A stretch of 64,000 bases of DNA from Paragonimus westermani (GCA_008508345.1 QNGE01000415.1:148820-212819), one strand, 5' to 3'; counted from the first letter of the stretch, positions 22,640-35,539 are shown. Program-made: numbers and translations. Notes: a model not told the origin generated them from the sequence alone.

Positions 22640-25600
22640 TAACTGTGAAACAATTCTTTCCGCGGAGGAGCCCGCCTATTGCAGAAGCCAACTTCAGCGA
22701 TTGATTTCTTGAGATTTTTCCCCTTATTTAGTGCCAGATGTGCTAGTGGGTGGCCCGAAGTGTGAAGTACTCTGTATGTGAATATTGACTCTCTCAAAGT
22801 GTCTGTAACTCATCAAGACTTAGCATAGTTCTGCTACTATCACTGGTCGCCAGATTTTTTCCGAGCTTCGGTTATTCTAATGACCTTTCTCCAAACACTT
22901 TCATTAATTAACAGATCTTTTCTCAGATGAACATAACAGGCCTTTGTGTTTGCTGCCAGGTGTGGGCAGATTGCGGCTAACATGGACAAAATTGATGGAG
23001 GAACAGTTGGAGTAAAACGTCTCTCAAACTCTTCTTAAGATGTTCAAGGTCACCCGCCCCCTTTCAGCCGTGGTCGCAGAGTTGTAGGCAAACTCAAGTT
23101 ATCTGCCTCTAGAGTAACCAGTTATTGTTCGCGCACTTCTACGAGCAGGTATTTGTCGCCAACGTAGTATCCAGCACGATTTTGATGGTGAATGTACATG
23201 GCTGCATCTGCTGACAGCGAACAGCAAGTTCCTTTCTATAGATTACCGGTTCAGATTACAGTTCAAATCGTCCTGAAAGGTTACTACATCTTCCGGGCAC
23301 TCTAGAACTTGTCAGGGTTTTGTGGCATCGGCGCAGAGTAACATCGGTGATTTGCCTGTGTCGTGTAGGCCAAGAACGGAAAAGAATGAACAACGCGGTT
23401 TCCAAAGTGGATTCTTGTGAAACATCGCTGTTGTCAAGGTACCGCCCTGGTAATTGTCTATGCAGTTCAACGCCAAACTGACTTTCAGTCAGGTAATCCT
23501 GAGGCTGCATGAGTGAGCGTTCAATCAGACCATAATTGTGGAGGCTGCCTAGTAGGACTAAGTGATCGTCCCTATCGAGGTTTTGGGAAATTCAGAACTG
23601 ATCATATCAATGGCCAATTCTGCGTTGATATCCATCGTCTGAATTTCGCGAGCAGTCAGCAGTTTCGTGACACATGAGTCGTGCTGCTCCTAGGTGATAT
23701 GCTCAAGGGCCTAGATCTTGGCCATAGGTGCTTTATCTAGTGAAGTCATTAGTACTTTGGAGATTACTGGAGCAGTGCTACGGGTCGATAGTTTGCTGGG
23801 TCACCTCAGCATCCGTCCTCGAAGGTAGGTGTGATTGTCGTCTATTTTGCAGGCCTTCGGTGGATGGCTTCTTGGTAGGGTGCGATTCAGGAGTATAGAA
23901 ATTGGTTCTGGTAGCTCGTTTGTGCGATTTTTCAGACTCACGTGAGATACTAGTTTTGGGTCGTCTAACGTGTGAATCTGAAGGTACTCTAAGTGGATTT
24001 TGCAGGGTAACCGTGAAATATGAAGTTACGCATTTACGCTACTCCCTGTGTGCCTAAACGTTGCTCACGTTTGACAGCTATACAGAATTACATGCTGTTT
24101 ACTAGGAGTGCTCTCGGCCTGTATACCTGTGGTGTGGAATCCGAGACAGATTTGGGATTTTAAAGTGCCAAATTTTCTCCTTGTGTGTGCCGCCACCTTG
24201 CTGTGGAAAATCTCAAGCTTCTCTGCCAGCTTTTTGCAAGACCGTATTGACAGCAAAACCCATCCTCTTGGACATCGTCCATGGTGCGATTACGCCTCAT
24301 GACTTACCAGAAAAGAAAGTTTATTCTGTCTCGTATTTGTCAAATGCTAAACGTGTCAATGTGATTCCACGACTGGTCTTATCATTTAAACGACTCGGGT
24401 TTTTATTAATTCGGGGACATTATTGGAACATGGTTATTAACAGCATCGGAAATTTTCTCAATGATGATTCACTGGTTTTAATCCAAGCTGAGTTTGGTGG
24501 TGCAGCCAGTCTATTCAACCATGCTTAGTTACGTCTTTATCCTTTGTGATAGGCATTCTAACCCACGGCTCCAGTTTTGCGTAACTGGCAAAATTGGTTT
24601 ATCCCGTGTTCACTATAACAGTATGCAACCGTAAATTTTAGACTGTCCATGTCGGCTTCGTTGGTTAGAAGGCGATTAAGACGCGATGATCACCAACTTG
24701 TAGGATCCTGAGTGTGCCGAAATAGCTGAACTTCCAATTTTGCCTCAAAGTGTTCGTCAGCGGAGGAAGATGCTTCAAAAAGTGGTTCATGAAATCAAGC
24801 ATTGAGTGATTAAAATCATTATTGAAGTGATATTCTGCGTTGTGTAGCATACCTACCAGCACAGGGACACCTGTATATCATCTTTCAAACAGATGGAGTT
24901 TTGAGTGACGTCAGCCACTCGCCAGACTGATTCTGGAAGATCCAGTAGCAACTTGTCACGAATGCTCGAGATATTTTAGCTTGAGCCCAAATAATTAATC
25001 GTACCACCTCCTTCACGGGTTGTCTTCTCATTGTGGAACACTGTCATATCAGGTGTGGATAACATGTTATCCTACATTACTTCTTACATCAAATCGCCAT
25101 GATGCATACTGTAACTAGGATTCGCCCGACACAGGGGTCTTGAGGCTCGTCCAGTTTCTTAAAGATTGAAACCACGTTGGCGTAAAAGGAATACCAGAAG
25201 GAAGCTTACTTCCCGGCAACAAGCGTGACTAGCAAACTTCTCTGAGTTTATATCTTTTAAGAAGGGTCGAATCAGTTTATTGTAACGCATTTTATAATCG
25301 CTATCCTCTATCAAAATTCCGGAGAGCAGAGATTTTGAATTCCTGGATTGTTTTCGGCATTTGCGCGTGGGTCACTTGAGGTGTTCGCAGGGGCAATTGT
25401 ATCAGGTTTTGTGATGCAGTTGCCTCAGACCTGATGTTTTTTGGTCTGTCGTAATGTGATCTGGTCCCAACCGGCAGGTACGAGCGGGCAGAGGGCCAAA
25501 CCGTGTGTGCCTGCTCTATCACTGCATCTGATAGGAAGTTTATCATCATTGACCGATGCTAAGTCTGACAATCTGCGCCTGTGATTGTTAGATCAGAGAT

Positions 25601-26320
25601 TAACCAGTGAAGCAAATAATCTTCACTGGTACAGGACATTCGTTACTTGAACAGGAAAACTGTCTGAAGCGGACACATAGCGCACAATAATGTTCTTGCG
25701 CCCACATTCACCAACTCCTTGAGCCTGACACGACGGTTGTAGGTGTGTGTAGCTGTTTCGGTCAGAGCGTAGACTAATTAGATTATCACTCCTGTTTTAG
25801 CCGATATGTCGCAAATTCACTAGCTTTTTAAAAACAGCTACGGTATGAAGAGTTGCAGCAGATGCGGCAGCAAAGTATATTTCCCCAGTCTTTGAAGTCT
25901 CTCTGGAAATATATCGGGACGATCTAACCGTTTAGAAAGTTGTGAAAGTTCCCTTCTTTCGCACTCGTCTCAGTCTGTTAGCATTGTGGAACTACTCCTA
26001 GACAGATTCAGCGAAATTACCGATCGACATACAACTATGAATGAGTTTAGTGGGGTCATGCTGGGTTTGCTGGCTCCAGCATATATGTTGTTTTCGTTAT
26101 AATGCTTGTTTAGATGGATGAAATCGGTTTTTCCTAACTTTTATCTTCCGCCTTGATAAGATGAATCAATTGCAGTTGTGCGGTTATCCCAAGTTATACG
26201 TACCTTAGTTGCGAACGTTTGCCTGCTTGATCTTGGTCAACCGAGGATAATGTATTATTAGCCAACAAAATAACACCCAGAGTGAGCACGTTTACCGGTG
26301 ATGCCACAGTAACCGAAGAG
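22640..26320. other. No gene recognised
   Basis: Frames at 23256-23510 (-), 24065-24256 (-), 24181-24528 (+), 24665-24862 (-) and 25301-25549 (-) show no domain. The + frame at 24181-24528 (115 codons) has mixed composition, and I found no splice pattern to support it. Confidence 0.35.
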
Positions 26321-26324
26321 CTAT

Positions 26325-26596
26325 GTTCTGTGTTTCTGATGGTTCGGAACAGTGGTGGTGTTGTTTGTAGCTCGGGTTGATGGTTTTGGTACTGGTATGT
26401 TCGCCGAGCTTGGCATTTAAGTTACAAACGTTTCATCACCAGGCGAGGTGACATCATCAATGCGTGAGTGTTTCAGCGTATAGTTTTGAGCGCTCGAAAC
26501 TATACGCTGATACACTCACGCACTGATGATGTCACCTCGTTTAGTGATGAACCACTTGCAACCTAAATGCCAAGCTCGGCGAACATATCAATACCA
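26325..26596. repeat. Foldback element B, palindrome with arms of about 105 bases
   Basis: The DNA is symmetric about the 26491/26492 junction. The centre GAGC/GCTC has no spacer. The innermost 19 bases of each arm (TCAGCGTATAG...) match with one mismatch. Similarity continues outward to about 26387 and 26596 with scattered changes. The left flank 26325-26386 is also related to the region right of the solo copy at 29930-29985, so a longer unit exists. It could form a hairpin or cruciform. Confidence 0.85.
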
Positions 26597-26599
26597 ATA

Positions 26600-29500
26600 T
26601 GCTCTGTGTTCTCAACCCAAACACGGTTAACTGACTCAGCTACAATATATGCTTGTTGTCAGTAGCAACGAGTCCGAAGTGAAGGTTCTGGACCAAGAGT
26701 GTCGCCATGCGCAGCGAGGTAAGAGCCAAGCCGTAGTGTTACGCGTGTTATCGCGCTAGGGAGGCAAACAAGTTCGCTGACTGTGTTGACCACGCTGTGG
26801 GCCTGTTTAGCACAGATTTGACTACGAGCTCTTAACCGTTGGTTGTTCAGGTTCCTGAGGTGTTCACAAGGTTGTCTCCAACAGAGGATTGGCAGTTTCA
26901 GTCCAGTGACGTTGCGGTGGTTGACAAGTGGATTGCTGATAGATTGATTGATCGATAACACGCGTTAGTGTTCAACAAAATTGATCTGGTTTTGTGGTGA
27001 AGGTGCCTTTCATTTGAGATTTTGTGAAACTGCTTGGACTGCATATTTTGTCTCCGCGCGTTTTAAGTGTCATTTGAATACACTGATCGAACAGATGGAT
27101 GCTTAAATCAGATCAAGAAAGGGACGAAACTGTTGGAAAGGGCATAAAACCCACTTGCGCAAAGTAGTAGAAGTTGCGTTGTGTCTGATGATGCACAGTT
27201 TGTCACACGTGTATACGTGCAGAACAACCAGAGGTACTTTGAGGCCATGAAACCATACCAAATTGTCTCACAGAATCCCGCTGCTTAAATGCTCGACAGC
27301 CATCATAAGCGCGAAACTGAATCGATAGATTTCGTCCACAACTGATACTGCCTGTTACCGCTAGCTAACACTTCCACCAGGTTCATGACTGTTATCATTA
27401 TTTTGTGGCTCAGGCACATTTAGTTAATTGTCCTTTATTTGTTGAGAATATTTTAAAGGCAGCAAATTCACCTCTGGGAAGACAGAAAGCATATTGCTGA
27501 ATTGACTGGACATAACGGTGTAGAGCGCGATCAGTTGGTATTCGCCAAAATTGGGCTGTTTGTTTCTTCTCATAAAACAGCACCGAGTTACATCAGATTT
27601 GGTGATCGGTGGACTAAACGAATGGACCAAGTAGGAAATGATGGTTTGATGAATAGCATGCATTCACCTGTGACCATGGGGGCGATCGGCACCTAGGGAC
27701 AAACAGCCGCTTTGTTTATCCGGACCGAATGAATGCGTAATATTTTGGGTTGACCATGATATAGGCTTAAGTTCGTAAGCTTGTACAATCAGTCATGAGT
27801 TCTTGGGGCAGGTTTTAATATCATTTAGGACGGACACAACCAGTGTATGCTTAGGAAGTGTAAGTAGGAACAGGTGAGATGTACTCTGCAGAGACACTCC
27901 GACCGATCTCATTAATTACGATACACGGACTATGATCAATAGGCATGCATTAGCTCAAATAACCGTAGGATAAGGACTCATTCGCAACATCATTTGTACT
28001 AACGGAGTCAAGTACACCGGTCGAACAGTGAAAACGCTGGGGATATGTGTCTTGGAGCACATTCCAAAATGGCTATTGAACAGGAAAACCGGCGCTGACC
28101 AGTCTTCTATCATATATTTGGATGAAACGGGACGTGCAATTCGAGTGGAAGAGGCTTTGATATGTTCTACCACCCAACCAGTAAGCACAATTTAACTTTT
28201 GCTGAGACTTTTGTGATACACCTTTGTAAATTCGCTTTTTGTGTACAGAAGCAGATGGTGGTTAACTTAGCACCTTTATGGTGTTAAAGGTTTGTAATTA
28301 TGCGGTCATATTATTCGTTGAGTGTTTTTTCATTATCAGCCGAATGTTTTGATTACACTGTTTACAAAAGTTTACTTCTTTCTTTTGTCTTAAGATTACT
28401 CATAGACTACCTATAAGCTTCCGTTCATTTCTACGTGCTTTATTTTCAGATGAATGTTGTTTGCCTTAACATTTCCTTACTTGACTTGTTTAAAATGTGA
28501 CTTGCTTGCAACGCACGACAGCCCATTCGAACGCGACTAGTTCTGTGCGCTCTACCTAGTGCAGCTGATGACATCCCTATTCCACGCTTTTTGAACAAAT
28601 GCACGCCCAATAATCGTAGGCCGTGTATCGCAACTGATGGGGTCGGTTGAGATGTCTCTGCAATGCCCATCTTACGTAATCCTACTTGCGTGTTCTATAT
28701 TCATCCACGGACATAACCGCTGTGAAATACTGCTTGCTGGCCTCCGCAAAATAGCTACGAACAAACTTGATGCGTGTGTCGGACGTATCACATAGTTCAG
28801 AAAACCTTCATAAAACAAAGTTAGAGAGAGGAAAACACTAGAAAAGCTGAAACTAACTGCAACTGGTGATTAGTTCAATTCTTTGGCGGATACTTAAAAG
28901 AAAGTAATATTGAAACGATGTGAATAGACGGTGTGCGTCAAATGGTTAGCTTGCATCGCAGTTTGTTTGCACAGTCCATGATAAACTACCAGTTGACACA
29001 TTTTCACATTTGGTCGACCGCATCCAATGCATTCCATTGTCTCGACCAAACATAATACTTCGCTCGCGGCTAGTGTGACCACAGTCTTACTGTTCCGTTA
29101 GCACAGTGGCCGGAAAATCCCTGTCACTCATGTGAGGCGGTTTGTCTCACTAGTGTCAGTCCTAGATCACCCAAAACTAGAATAGACGAAAAAATAGCTT
29201 CCCACCTATGCAGAACGTTACGTGACCAAGCTTTCAGACCGCCATCGTCCGATCTCGTATTTCAATCTTAACTTGGGCTTTTACGGCAGCCGTCGGACAG
29301 CTATTCGGGTGGCTACCACGCCGGCTTCAGAGACAGAACTTGCCCGATTTATCATTTCGTTCGGACGACGAGCGAAGTTTATGCCAACCTGAGTGAATCA
29401 CCCCTGTACCCACAAGCAGACCACCGGTTTGCCTCAGGTTTCGTCCATAAGCATTCTACGTCGTTCGAACTCACCCAGACGCTACGTGCTCACTGCTTAA

Positions 29501-29825
29501 GTGTTAGTCTCGACTTTCACCAACCTGTGAGCTGGATGTAGGTAAGCTCGCTTCAATTACTCTCTGAAATACCTTAACTTGTCATTGGGGTACATGAAAA
29601 TGACACAAAATATCGGGAACCAGAAAACATACAAAACGGTGCAATATGCCCATAAAATAAGATACCGCTAGAAACGGCTTTGAAAATGTGGTGGAATGAC
29701 TTCAGGATGAATGTGAAATGGAAGTAGCACCGAGTAAACCCGTTGGGTGTCAGTGCGCTGGAGTATACGTCCACTTACATTTTCTTTCAAATGCCGAATA
29801 TCAAGGAGCAAATCTGAGCATCCAT
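26600..29825. other. No gene recognised
   Basis: Short frames only (26659-26961 -, 27424-27663 -, 27502-27696 +, 27955-28188 -, 28446-28670 -, 28894-29082 -). A stretch at about 29220-29560 is GC-richer than its neighbours, but no frame or repeat explains it. Confidence 0.35.
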
Positions 29826-29831
29826 TCAAAA

Positions 29832-29985
29832 TATACGCTGAAACACTTACGCATTGATGATGTCACCTCGCCTGGTGATGAAACGTTTGCAACCTAAATG
29901 CCAAGCTCGGCGAACATATCAATACTAAAACCATCAACCCGTGCTACAAACAACACCATCACTGTTCCCAGCCATCAGATACACT
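29832..29985 (+). repeat. Foldback element B, solo single-arm copy
   Basis: The sequence from ATACGCTGAAACACTTACGC through ATGCCAAGCTCGGCGAACAT and on to GTGCTACAAACAACACC matches one arm and the outer flank of the palindrome at 26325-26596. Here the second arm is absent. This shows that the palindrome is built from two copies of a unit that can also exist alone. Confidence 0.85.
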
Positions 29986-29989
29986 GAGT

Positions 29990-32100
29990 TTTGTTTATTC
30001 GTGTGGAACGAATTCTCGGATAGAAGTAGACCGTAGATACATAAAACACGACGGCATCATGTTAGCCGAAATTTCTGTTTCAATAGCCACTTTGAGCTTA
30101 TTACTCATCCATCTACCCCAAGTCAAGTTGAAAGGTGTTCGGTTTTATTGTATATGAAGACAGTCAGAAAACCAACCACGGCCAGCATATATGATCAGTT
30201 TAGCATCTGTGTGGTGCTGGAGGGAGTCAACGGAAAGTGCATTTTTGCTTTAAACGCATATCTTTCGTGAAACACTTGAACGGGGCCTCGGCAAATGGCT
30301 GCATCACAACTGAAATGAAGAATTTTTAATTACCTCCTAGAGACATCTTTTGACCCTTCCATCGGTAGATATCATCACCTGCTTGTTGATAAGCTAATCT
30401 CTTGATATTATTGATCTAGTTAAATCAGGTCAACAAGCCGGCCTTTCCAAGACCACACTTTTTCAACGAATGTGCTTCAGTCAGATCATTCGGAGCGTAA
30501 GTATCGGATAATTTTTCCACTGAAATATTAGGATCAGCGAGTAGTTATAGTGACAGACTGCTATAAATATCTTCTTGACTTACTGATGTAATTTACACTG
30601 TGTTCACTATTCAAAATTGCAAAATTATTTATAATTGTTTTGAGATGCGTCTTAAAGTATGACAAATCGTTTGTCGATGGTCATCAAGTTAAAGCACATC
30701 TCGTTCTTTCAAAAGTCATCTCGGCATGTTCTCAACAGATGGGACTGTTTAAATTTACTTTTATGTTAGCCTTAAATTTCACATACTCCCATAGAGATTT
30801 CTGTGAAACTTGATTCCGCGTATATTCAACGGTGAAGAGTGTGTTCATGATTGACAAAAGTTGATATTTTCCCCTAACAGTCTCCTCTTCAGAGCATACT
30901 GGTTGTTCACTTTTTCCTGTAGTATCAGCCAACCAACAAATCACTCATTCCTCTGTGTAGGTTGACTCCTCACTTCACGTGTGTTTACGATTAATTTATA
31001 ACCATGGTTGTTCCAGGTAGTGGATTTGTGTCACTCACAATGATCTCCTCAACATGCTTGTGTAAATGAGGAGACGAGTTGGTAGCTTGATTTCAGATAC
31101 TTGATGCATGCTCAAGTTAGCGTAAAAGAAGGGTAGAAACTGTGGAATTTCCTAAGAGGTTGTTTTACACATACGTTAGGCACCATACATACGCTCATCA
31201 AAGATATTGCGAAGGTTTGAGGTAAGTGTACGATACGTCAAAGTTTGATTAACTCAACTTCAAGAAGAAACCATATGTTGACGCATTCTTGGAACATGTC
31301 GTTATGTTTATTTAGATGTTACCAAAATCTTTGGGGTGATCATTACAATGGTGGAGTTGGCGCGTTCTGAACTTCTGAGAGTTGTATTAATCATTCTTCG
31401 GATCGTTTATGAGTTTGATGTTGGATGTAGTATAAGCCTTCAAATCGGAAAAACATCCATTAGTCGCTGAAAATGAAGAAATTCCGTTACGCGAATGGAT
31501 CTTGCGTCATAGAAAAAGGATTTGGAGAGAATGGAGAAGTCTGTGCTGTTCAGTCTGCGAATGACTGGCAAAACAGTGTGGTAAAAATGGAGTATAACTC
31601 ACGTTTGACCGAAGCTGTCGCATTTCCGCAGACACTTCGGTCAGCCTCTTCTTCACGGAACAACTAGACTGAAAATACCGTCTTCAGAGAGGTCGTCATT
31701 TATGTATCTGAGTGGAGCAGACGTGGTCAACAAACCGGCCAGGATCACAGGAGCAAAAGGCGTTAGGAGCGAATCAATGACAGCTGCAGTTAATTGCAGA
31801 TAATGGTCAATTCATATAAAAACACAATCCCCAACAGCTCAGCAGTAAATAAAATAACGCTCAACAGGTTGACTGTTGCGCATTGAAATTGAAGAGAATT
31901 GTTAGTTATGGGATCATCGCTTGGAGACAACAGCAGAGTTATTGTCTTCTCCCGAGGCGTTGGGGCAAACCGAGCAATACTTCTAAAAGAATGTGGCTGA
32001 GTATTTGTGTAAGCAACTTCGTTCGCTCCTAACCAGTGTACAAGTGACAAGCTCCATCAAGAGCAAACCTCAAGTAGAGTGCGTTTCCATATACCAACAC
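29990..32100. other. No gene recognised
   Basis: Only short frames (30732-30944 -, 31473-31667 +, 31790-32050 -). The 64-codon + frame at 31473 begins MKKFRYANGS and ends in a Ser-rich tail; no family is recognised. Confidence 0.35.
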
Positions 32101-32159
32101 TCACACATATCAGCTTTTTAGCAATGATCACATTGCCTGATCGGAATAAGAGAAAACCA

Positions 32160-32200
32160 AGGATCTGTCCTGTTAATTCCCGTTGATGACCCCACGACTA
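32160..32200. repeat. Short dispersed repeat, copy 1
   Basis: CTGTCCTGTTAATTCC followed by GTTGATGACCCCACG at about 32167-32200 recurs in slightly changed form at about 32963-32996. The second copy lies just beyond the SINE relic at 32780-32885, so it may belong to the same composite repeat. Confidence 0.5.
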
Positions 32201-32285
32201 TGACTTCTCCCCAATTCATTTAAACAAAAGTCATGAAATTGTTGAACGATGCCTTGTTAGCTGGAGAGAAGTTGGGAATGTAGGT

Positions 32286-32536
32286 CTATATAAATTGAAC
32301 ATCATTCACAATTGACCGCAGCCGCCACAGTCGGGTACAGTGTTCACCCAGTCTCTCCAGAAAAGACAAAGTTCGGGATTCGCTGATGGCAGTGCCCAGT
32401 AGGAACGCATCTCTGCAAAAGACAGTGAGCAGAAATGAAGCCATGACTCCAAGAGGGAGCTCTGTTGAATACTCAACCAGTGAAAACATATTAGCCGCGG
32501 CCGAACCATCGCATCTAAACCCTCAGTCACATTCAC
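32286..32536 (-). other. Two overlapping short frames, unassigned
   Basis: Two - strand frames (32489-32286 and 32536-32306) overlap. Neither has a recognisable motif, and they lie among repeat relics. Confidence 0.15.
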
Positions 32537-32779
32537 TTGCTAATAGTAGTTAACCAACCAAATAGCTGTCCCAGTAACTTCAATTGATGGCCAATTGATG
32601 GCTAAGACTTCACTCCATATTCAAATCATAAGAGGCTTGCTGAGCGATATTTTAACTACTGAGGTGCAGCAGAGGGATTTGATTTTATGGAAATTGAACA
32701 CCACTCACAAAGTTCACAGCTATTGTAGTTCGACAGATCAGTTACCACGAGTGGGTTTCATTATTGTTAAAATTCGTTT

Positions 32780-32885
32780 GTAGTGCATCTCTTTGCCACG
32801 GCCTGCACTATAACTCTGGCTTTCATGAGGCAGCCATGTTGACCACTGCGCCATTGGTCTCACATTGAGCACGACTGAGTCATCA
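32780..32885 (-). mobile_element. tRNA-derived SINE relic, truncated at the ribozyme
   Basis: On the - strand the copy reads AATGGCGCAGTGGTCAACAT (tRNA box A region) then GCTGCCTCATGA, GCCGTGGCAA and GATGCACTAC, in the same order as the intact copies at 46.4 and 47.2 kb. It stops at 32780, right after the 5' strand of hammerhead stem I and the first core base. The box B part has diverged. Similarity on the 5' side goes beyond the tRNA-like head (TGAGCGC...GATGACTCAGTCGTGC). Confidence 0.75.
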
Positions 32886-32959
32886 TACACAAGCGCTCAG
32901 CTACATTTGTTCATGAGTAATGCTGGATTATCTCTGATTATCTCGAGAACAGACACAGC

Positions 32960-33000
32960 AAACTGTCCTGTTAACTCCGATCAACGACCCCACGTCTGAG
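32960..33000. repeat. Short dispersed repeat, copy 2
   Basis: CTGTCCTGTTAACTCC and GACCCCACG here match the segment at 32167-32200. Both copies lie in the cluster of SINE relics. Confidence 0.5.
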
Positions 33001-33204
33001 GTCGGGCAGTATTTTGGATGTTGATGAGCAGTTGTGTAGTTTGATTTCTGCGAATTTTACACAACCCACAAATTACTGAGGAGCCTACGCCTACTAAGAC
33101 ATTCCTTCAATCTTTTTGGTCAACAACAGCTTGACTAGAAAGTCGCTGTTGTTGGAACGAGTCCGTATTGTACCCAATTTGAAGGACTGCTCTTAGAAGT
33201 CACG

Positions 33205-33295
33205 CCACTCTTTACAAGGCAACCGTATTAATCAGTACGCTATTCACTACACATTATGCACGACCGAATTATCATAGACAGATGCTCGGCTACAT
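33205..33295 (-). mobile_element. Strongly decayed SINE relic
   Basis: On the + strand AAGGCAACCGTATTAATCAG, then GCACGACCGAATTATCATAG and GCTCGGCTACATTCG align with the relic at 32836-32910. The tRNA-like head is barely recognisable and no ribozyme remains. Confidence 0.5.
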
Positions 33296-33299
33296 TCGC

Positions 33300-34460
33300 T
33301 AGAGATTGCTAGAGAGTATCTACACAAAAATCGCATTCACACTCCATCTACTGCTCCAGACTTGATGCCACTAAAAACGTCTGGTCTTTCTGGCCCTAAA
33401 AGAGTGAGCCAATTCTGGGTTTATTCTCGCCTCAATAACCCCTGGATTGAACTTGTGCTATTTCCGAACGGAATTGTGGCTAGCGCAAAAACCCATTCAC
33501 TAAAATGTTCTACCTCGGAATGCTTATATACGTACCGATCCACTCGTTTCAGAAATGGTGTCGTGGAAAGATCCGTGAGCTTCATAAGTATTAGTTATAA
33601 TGGCGCTTCACTCTCAAATTAAACCCACTTGATCACCTGTTCGATACTTTAGTTCTAATTAAAAGAGAATAACATTTACAGATTTAGGCTGCGGACCTGA
33701 ACTGACGCAATAAAATGTTGCACATATTTCTAAGATATTAACTTTTATGAGCTAGAGTTCAGTAAACGACGGCTGTTGCCGTCCGGGTTAGAATTTTTGT
33801 CCTCGACATATTTTAAGTACACCAACCAGTTTTAAACTTTGAGAAAACAAACATTTGGTTTAGGATGGGGAGTGATATTCAATTCGGAACAGCTCTCGGT
33901 TATTAATGAGAACATTTTGAAACGGATCCTTCAGATCTGTAAAATCATGATTAGTGGTGCACGGGATCTTGAACAAACTTCTCAGGCAGGACAAGTATCA
34001 GCGAACAAACCGGTTGCTGAGACTTAAATCAGAATGAAAGCATCCCCATGCGGCTTGTATTCTCTGCATACTTTCCGTTGGCTAGACAGTAGGCTTGGCA
34101 ATGGACATCACGGAACCATGACACTATTTTAAGGCATGAGTCGTGAGACTTCAACGGGGCCGACATCTCGTCATAACATCATTACGGATTTGTTAGTTAG
34201 CTGTTGTGGTTACAGATCTGCTCGCATAAATACCGTGTTATGCTGATTCTATACCTCGTTTTGTTTACTCCTTTGTTCCGTCTTTGTGTGCACTGGAAAT
34301 ATTTTTTCTTGCGTTATTTTTTAAGATAGTTTTTAGATATCTTGGTATTACATGTTCTTTGATTAGTTTTCAATATTGTATTGGTTTGATGGAATATTTG
34401 GCCGACAGTTTCATTTTAGCGAAGACAGCTTCTTATTTTCAGTAGCTCTTCCAAACTAAG
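33300..34460. other. No gene recognised
   Basis: Short frames (33362-33622 +, 33839-34027 +) without motifs. Confidence 0.35.
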
Positions 34461-34469
34461 TCTGCGTCT

Positions 34470-34540
34470 CGAAAGGGGTTTGAACTCAGGTTCACGTCCT
34501 CGTGAGGGTAGTGTTGATCACTCTGTCATTAAACCTATAA
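34470..34540 (-). mobile_element. tRNA-like head of a SINE relic, probably same family
   Basis: On the - strand AATGACAGAGTGATCAACAC (box A-like), then CCCTCACGA and GAGTTCAAACCCC (box B-like) align along their length with the SINE head at 46440-46500. The distance between the boxes is right for a tRNA-type pol III promoter. The hammerhead part is not recognisable downstream. Confidence 0.5.
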
Positions 34541-35175
34541 TGGACACGAAAGTTTTATTATGTCTAAAGGCACAGCTATATTAGCTCACGAATAAAACGG
34601 ATATTGTTGGATCTTGCAGAGAGGAGACACATTGCCTGTTGTGCTAACCCCAACCGATAGCCTCAGGATGCAGGCCTGTCTGTCTGGTTGATATCAAGGA
34701 AATTAACTCACATAACTGTGTTCTGAAACTTTCAACACCAGTGGGTAGAACGAGGTGAGGGCTATAGGGAAAGCCTGAAGCTCTTTGCGGTTTCCCGTTA
34801 GATCCTCAGATATTAGAGTTGAATTAAGCCCACGTATTTGCTGTCAAAACGGAGCAAGGAATAAAACAAAAGGTATGGGAATTGGCTCTCCACGATTACA
34901 CAACAAGCAGGAGACCTCCGAATGGTTTAATCAGCGATGCTACAGACCTTAAAAATGTGGCGGACGTTCCCTTTGGCAGGATCCCGCACCCCTACTAGCA
35001 TCATAGTTACAGGTAGGTTATTATGTATGCCTTAGTAACCACCATTCTTAGTCGTCCAGATGGACAGTAGATAACTATGACAACTTAGAACTCTAGTTTG
35101 CACACAAATTCATGTTACGTAAGCTTCTTTCGAATGCATTGACATTATCGCCAAACTTGTAGGTGCACGTGAACG

Positions 35176-35535
35176 ATGGCCGCTCATTCACAACTTGGTT
35201 CTTGTGGACCAGGTGGACCAGGTACTCAACACTTGAGCCCAATCGCTTTCTTCATGATCAAAATTTGTACCGAAACACTTATTAGTTTGTTTTCACATTT
35301 GTCTTTGAAAACATACACTAGGTTATTTGAACCACATATGTTGTCTATGTTCACCGGGACCATCATTACCACCAGTTTTAGCCTTTCTGCCCTTTCTGTC
35401 AGGCTCTGGAAAAAAGGAAACCTCGCCATCTGCCACACTGCCAGATTAGGCTCATTGTTTGGAACCATTAATAACTTCACGTTATTTTTCTTCCAAATAT
35501 GTAAGCGATATAACAAATACAACAAATTGCAGTAA
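35176..35535. other. Block open on both strands, unassigned
   Basis: A 119-codon + frame and a 99-codon - frame (35525-35226) overlap. The - product is Lys/Val/Asn-rich and the + product is hydrophobic. A small tandem GGACCAGGT repeat lies at 35207-35222. Neither frame has a domain I know. At most one could be real. Confidence 0.18.
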
Positions 35536-35539
35536 TTGC

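Noticed and set aside
29100..29160. A box-like TAGCACAGTGG
   Set aside because: No B box follows within tRNA distance.
34278..34440. Promoter or origin in a T-rich stretch
   Set aside because: Simple AT/T-rich composition with no defined element.
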